Below are positions 60,803 to 64,000 of a stretch of DNA of 64,000 nucleotides, in pieces. Source of the stretch: Rubrivivax sp. (lineage in GTDB: Bacteria > Pseudomonadota > Gammaproteobacteria > Burkholderiales > Burkholderiaceae_C). A program made the position numbers and the translations under genes. The notes below the pieces were generated by a model. It saw nothing but the letters and a program-made list of their open reading frames with translations. It made no database searches and had not been told where the DNA came from. The first letter of the stretch is position 1; each line of letters begins with the position of its first letter. Location of the stretch: contig JADJHR010000001.1 of assembly GCA_016707445.1 (NCBI GenBank), positions 680,115-744,114 on the forward strand, given 5' to 3'.

Positions 60803-62403
60803 GTGAACGTCTTGAAGCCACATCTACAGACAACCGTCTGGACCCTGCTGGAAGCCGGCGCCAGCCAGCGACAGATTGAGCGGGTCACGGGGATCGATCG
60901 CAAGACGATCCGCGGATACCAGCAACAGTTCGCCGCCGTCGCTGCGGCAAATTCCCCGGGTGGCCACCGGCTCCGTAGGGGTGGCCGCCGGTCCGACACA
61001 GCAAATTCCCCCACCCCGGCCACCGGCACCGACACCGGTGGTGGCGACGGCGACGGCGTCGGCTTGCGAGCCTCACCGCGCCTTCATCGAGGCCCAGCTG
61101 CGCCTGCGCCGCAACGCCATGGCCATCTACCAGGACCTGGTGGATCTGCACGGCTATGCCGGCGCGTACAACTCGGTCAAGCGCTTCGCGGGCAAGCTGC
61201 GTCACCGCGAGCCCGAGCAGTTCGACCGCCTGGCCTTCCTGCCCGGCGAGGAGATGCAGGTCGACTACGGCGAGGGGGCGGTCACGCGCGTGCCGGGCAC
61301 TGATCGCTGGCGCAAGCCGCGGCTGTTCGTGGCCACGCTGCGCTACTCGCGGCGCAGCTACCGCTGCGTGGTCTGGCGCTCCAGCCAGGAGACCTGGGCA
61401 CGGCTGCACGAGCAGGCCTGGCGCCACTTCGGCGGCAGCTGCCGCTACGTCGTGCTCGATAACCTCAAGGAGGGCGTGCTCAAGCCCGACCTGTACGAGC
61501 CCGAACTCAATCCGGTCTATGCCGCGACCCTGAAGCACTACGGCGTGGTGCCCGACCCGGCCCGCGTGCGCGACCCCAACCGCAAGGGAACCGTGGAACA
61601 CGCCATCAGCCACACCCAGGCCACCGCGCTCAAGGGGCGGCGCTTCGAGAGCATCGAAGAGCAGAACACCTTCCTCGAGCACTGGGAGACCAAGTGGGCG
61701 GCCCAGCGAATCTACGGCGCCGAGCGCCGCCAGGTGCAGGCCATGTTCGAGGAAGAGAAGCCCCACCTGCAGCCCTGCCGTTGCTGGGGATGCAGTACTT
61801 CACCGAAGCCCAGCGAACGGTCTGCGACGACAGCTGCGTGCGCGTGGACCACAGCAGCTACGCCGCACGCCCGGCGCGCATCGGTAGCCGGGTGCTGGTG
61901 CGCGTGTTCGAGCGTCGCATCGAGATCCGCGACCTGCCATCCCAGGCCTTGCTGCGCAGCCACCCGCGCGCCGAACGCCCGGGCACCGTGGTGCTGCCGG
62001 CCGACGAGCGCGTGTTCAACCCCTCGCGCGAGACGCGTCACATCCTGGGCCAGGCCAAGGCCATCGGCGTGGACGCCGAGCGGCTGTGCGAACTGCTGTT
62101 CGCCATCGAAGGCAGTGTCGGCCAACGCAAGCTGGGGGCATCGTCAGTCTGGCCGAGCGATACCCCCGCCGCCTGGTCAACAGCGCCTGCACGCGTGCCC
62201 TGGCCGACGGCATCTACAGCTACCGGCACGTCAAGGCCGCCACCGAGCGGCTGGTCACCGAGGCACTGGCGGCCATCGACATCGCAGATGCCTCGCCAGC
62301 GCAGGGCGAGCTCGCTCTGACCCAGGAGCACCCGCTGATCCGCAGCGCCGACGACTACGCCGAACTGTTCGCGCGTGGCGCCGCACAGCCCGACACCAGC
62401 ACC
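60803..62403 (+). pseudogene. istA: IS21-family transposase IstA, frameshifted and 3'-truncated
   Basis: The N-terminal helix-turn-helix (LLEAGASQRQIERVTGIDRK) starts at GTG 60803 behind AAGGA. The rve catalytic core shows LPGEEMQVDYGEGAV, YVVLDNLKEGV and DPNRKGTVEHAISHTQ. Three frame breaks are needed: +1 near 60956-60960, -1 near 61772-61775 (C-run) and -1 near 62130-62136 (LWGIVSLAE expected). The C-terminal IstA segment ends at the IS66 border and no istB follows, so the element is dead. Confidence 0.8.
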
Positions 62404-62659
62404 GTAAGCGCGCGGGCAACACCCCCCGCGAGCTCGAGGCGGATCAGCGCGATGCGCCCGGCTGCCAGCGATGCGGCAGCAGTTCCTCGATCCGCCCTGC
62501 CGGCTGCGTCGGTAACCGGGCCAGCACGTCCTTGATGTAGCTGTACGGATCCAGCCCATTGAGCCGTGCCGACTGCAACAGGCTCGTCACCGCCGCTGCT
62601 CGCTGGCCGGCGCGCAGCGATCCTGCGAACAGCCAGTTCGACCTGCCGATGGCAATCAC
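62404..62659 (-). mobile_element. IS66-family remnant inserted in istA
   Basis: The fragment begins with GTAAGCG, the conserved terminal bases of IS66 elements, and carries the 3' end of tnpC on the minus strand. It is cut off at about 62660, where a different module starts. Only one terminus remains. Confidence 0.7.
62444..62659 (-). pseudogene. tnpC: IS66 TnpC transposase, C-terminal fragment
   Basis: About 70 residues: AIGRSNWLFAGSLRAGQRAA, then SLLQSARLNGLDPYSYIKDV and LARLPTQPAGRIEELLPHRW. This is the highly conserved end of IS66 TnpC; the catalytic core is missing. Confidence 0.82.
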
Positions 62660-63159
62660 CGGGTCATTCTGCCCATGTCGGGCAAGAAGTTGAAGTCTTC
62701 TATCGTTGGCACCCGCTGTACGGACGTCGCGTCGGACGCCAATACAGCGAGCAGCGTGCCAATGGCGAGGTCATTCACGTCGAGGTCGCACCAGGCATCG
62801 TGATCGTGGTCGCCGCCTGGATGCTGGACGCCGCTGCATGCGCAGGCATGGAGCTCGGCGCTCCACGAGCATCGGTGGACGCGCTGGCAGACCTGCACTT
62901 GGTGCTGTCTCATCAAGGACTTCGACGAAGCTTCTCGGGTGTTTCCCACACCTGCGAGGCGCGCCATGACCCATCTACCCAGATCGCATCGACTGCCGAC
63001 GACATCGGCATCGCCAACAACACACTCCCAGCATCAACTGAGCATCGCGTTCGAGTCCCCGGCGCTCCAAGATCTGGACCCGAGCGAACGGAACAAGGTG
63101 GTCATGCAGCTGGCACTACTCCTGTTGCAAGCAGCCGGTGTTCCGGTCGCAGGGGGTGA
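62660..63159 (+). CDS. 5'-truncated hypothetical gene of a serine-recombinase module
   Basis: The frame enters from the IS66 junction without its own start. The recognisable part, GQEVEVFYRWHPLYGRRVGR then VIHVEVAPGIVIVVAAWMLD and ASVDALADLHLVLSHQGLRR, resembles small proteins encoded just before recombinase-family genes in rhizobia and Burkholderiales. The frame remains open to 63159 and overlaps the next gene, so its true end may be nearer 62990. Function unknown. Confidence 0.45.
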
Positions 63160-63175
63160 CCATGACGAACGCTGA
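62966..63175 (+). CDS. Small hypothetical protein preceding the serine recombinase
   Basis: A 69-residue protein with a variable N-terminus and a conserved-looking end, HQLSIAFESPALQDLDPSER, then ALLLLQAAGVPVAGGDHDER. The acidic tail and overlap with the recombinase start (63162) mark it as a companion gene of the module. It may be an accessory or regulatory subunit; no catalytic motif. Confidence 0.5.
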   Translation: MTHLPRSHRLPTTSASPTTHSQHQLSIAFESPALQDLDPSERNKVVMQLALLLLQAAGVPVAGGDHDER

Positions 63176-64000
63176 TCTGTTGCCGGCCGAAGTCCTTCGG
63201 CGCAAGGCTGTCGTCTATGTGCGTCAGTCCACACAGACGCAGGTCCAGAACAACCTGGAGAGCAAGCGCCGGCAGTACGACCTCGTGGCGGAAGCTCGCC
63301 GTCGCGGTTTCACGCACGTAGAGGTCATCGACGATGACCTCGGCCGTTCGGCTAGCGGCATGGTGGCCCGACCGGGCTTCGATCGCCTCGTGGCGTGGCT
63401 GTGCGCCGGCGAAGTCGGCGCCGTCTTGTGCTTCGATGCCTCGCGGCTTGCTCGCAACGGACGTGACTGGCACCACCTGCTGGAGCTGTGCGGTCTGGTC
63501 GAGGCACGCGTCATCGACCTGGACGGCGTGTACGACCCGTGTCGGCCCAACGATCGGCTGCTGCTGGGCATGAAGGGCAGCATCAGCGAGTTCGAGCTGG
63601 GCGTGCTCAGGGCGAGGATGTTCGACGCCGCCCGTGCCAAGGCGCATCGCGGTGAGCTGCGCATCAGTGTGCCATCGGCTACATCTGGCATCGCGAGATC
63701 GGCCTGGGTTTCGACCCGGACATGCGCCTTCAGGAGACGATCCGGTTGATCTTCGAGCGGTTTCGCAAGCTCGGCAGCGGCCGCCAGGCGCTGCTGTCGC
63801 TGGCCGCCGACAGAGTCCATTTCCGCGGCCATCGGACGGCAAGAAGATGGTGAGCTTTGACTGGACGCCGATCCGCTACCGCAACGTGATCTCGGTACTC
63901 AAGAATCCCTTCTATGCGGGGGTCTACGCGTACGGCAAGAGTGAGAAGCGCACGACCCTCGTGGAGGGGCGGCTTCGCAAGACCTACAAGCACGGCAAGC
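63162..64000 (+). CDS. Large serine recombinase, N-terminal part (frame breaks, runs off window)
   Basis: The N-terminal resolvase domain shows KAVVYVRQSTQTQVQNNLES (serine nucleophile in VRQST), IDDDLGRSASGMVARPGFDR and CFDASRLARNGRDWH. A recombinase domain follows (GYIWHREIGLGFDPDMRLQE, then TPIRYRNVISVLKNPFYAGV). Two -1 shifts are required: near 63671-63673 (GTGCCATCGG, expected GTG-CCC-ATC) and near 63823 (TTCCGCGG, expected TTC-CCG-CGG). Both are lost C residues in short C-runs. The zinc-ribbon and C-terminal parts lie outside. Confidence 0.78.

Noticed and set aside
63049..63059. GTTCGAGTCCC, matching the T-arm of tRNA-Asp, considered as attR
   Set aside because: Only 11 bp match, the acceptor end is not reproduced, and it falls in the codons of a small protein segment (IAFESPAL).

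Overview
The window is GC-rich bacterial chromosome. Gene content and order point to a betaproteobacterium of the order Burkholderiales, probably near the Leptothrix/Rubrivivax group. The markers are sdhCDAB-sdhE-gltA behind a GntR regulator, LysR-leuCDB-asd-fimV-truA-trpF-trpB-trpA-accD-folC-SPOR-cvpA-purF-metZ-gltX in one direction, and sucCD beside a propionyl-CoA/methylmalonyl-CoA cluster. The genus is inferred, not demonstrated.

Layout. 1-6.3 kb: TCA-cycle operon (succinate dehydrogenase, its flavinylation factor, citrate synthase) plus an HDOD-domain gene. 6.3-10.6 kb: molybdate locus with modE and modABC on the minus strand. A DUF2478 gene reads away from them, a good ModE operator lies between, and a decayed MolA-like binding-protein gene follows. 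10.8-13.5 kb: glutamate dehydrogenase and a fold-type-III PLP amino-acid deaminase. 13.5-24.6 kb: sucCD (minus), a GntR/FCD regulator (minus) and, divergently, methylmalonyl-CoA mutase, MeaB, propionyl-CoA carboxylase beta and alpha, a VOC protein and a UbiE-like methyltransferase. This set takes propionyl-CoA to succinyl-CoA and into the TCA cycle. 24.7-27 kb: hydroxypyruvate isomerase and an aldehyde dehydrogenase. 27-46.4 kb: leucine, aspartate-semialdehyde, tryptophan, fatty-acid, folate, purine, methionine and glutamyl-tRNA genes. Seven single-base frame breaks, all +1, fall in six of these genes between 37.1 and 45.6 kb. Because several of the genes are normally essential, sequencing or assembly error is the likeliest cause.

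46.5-46.9 kb: tRNA-Ala(GGC), tRNA-Glu(TTC) and tRNA-Asp(GTC), followed by a very strong hairpin terminator. From there to the window end lies a mobile region. A P4-type integrase, an AlpA-like regulator and a 1673-residue DNA methyltransferase-helicase fusion are on the minus strand. A tyrosine-recombinase-like protein lacking most catalytic residues overlaps a DUF1173 gene on the plus strand. This is the least understood part of the window and the best candidate for an undescribed system.

57.7-64 kb: a pile of insertion sequences. It holds an IS110-family element, an IS5-family element with identifiable inverted repeats and a 4-bp target duplication, and an IS21-family istA whose 3' end is cut by an IS66 remnant. 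A 5'-truncated three-gene serine-recombinase module then runs off the window. The far attachment site of the island is not seen.
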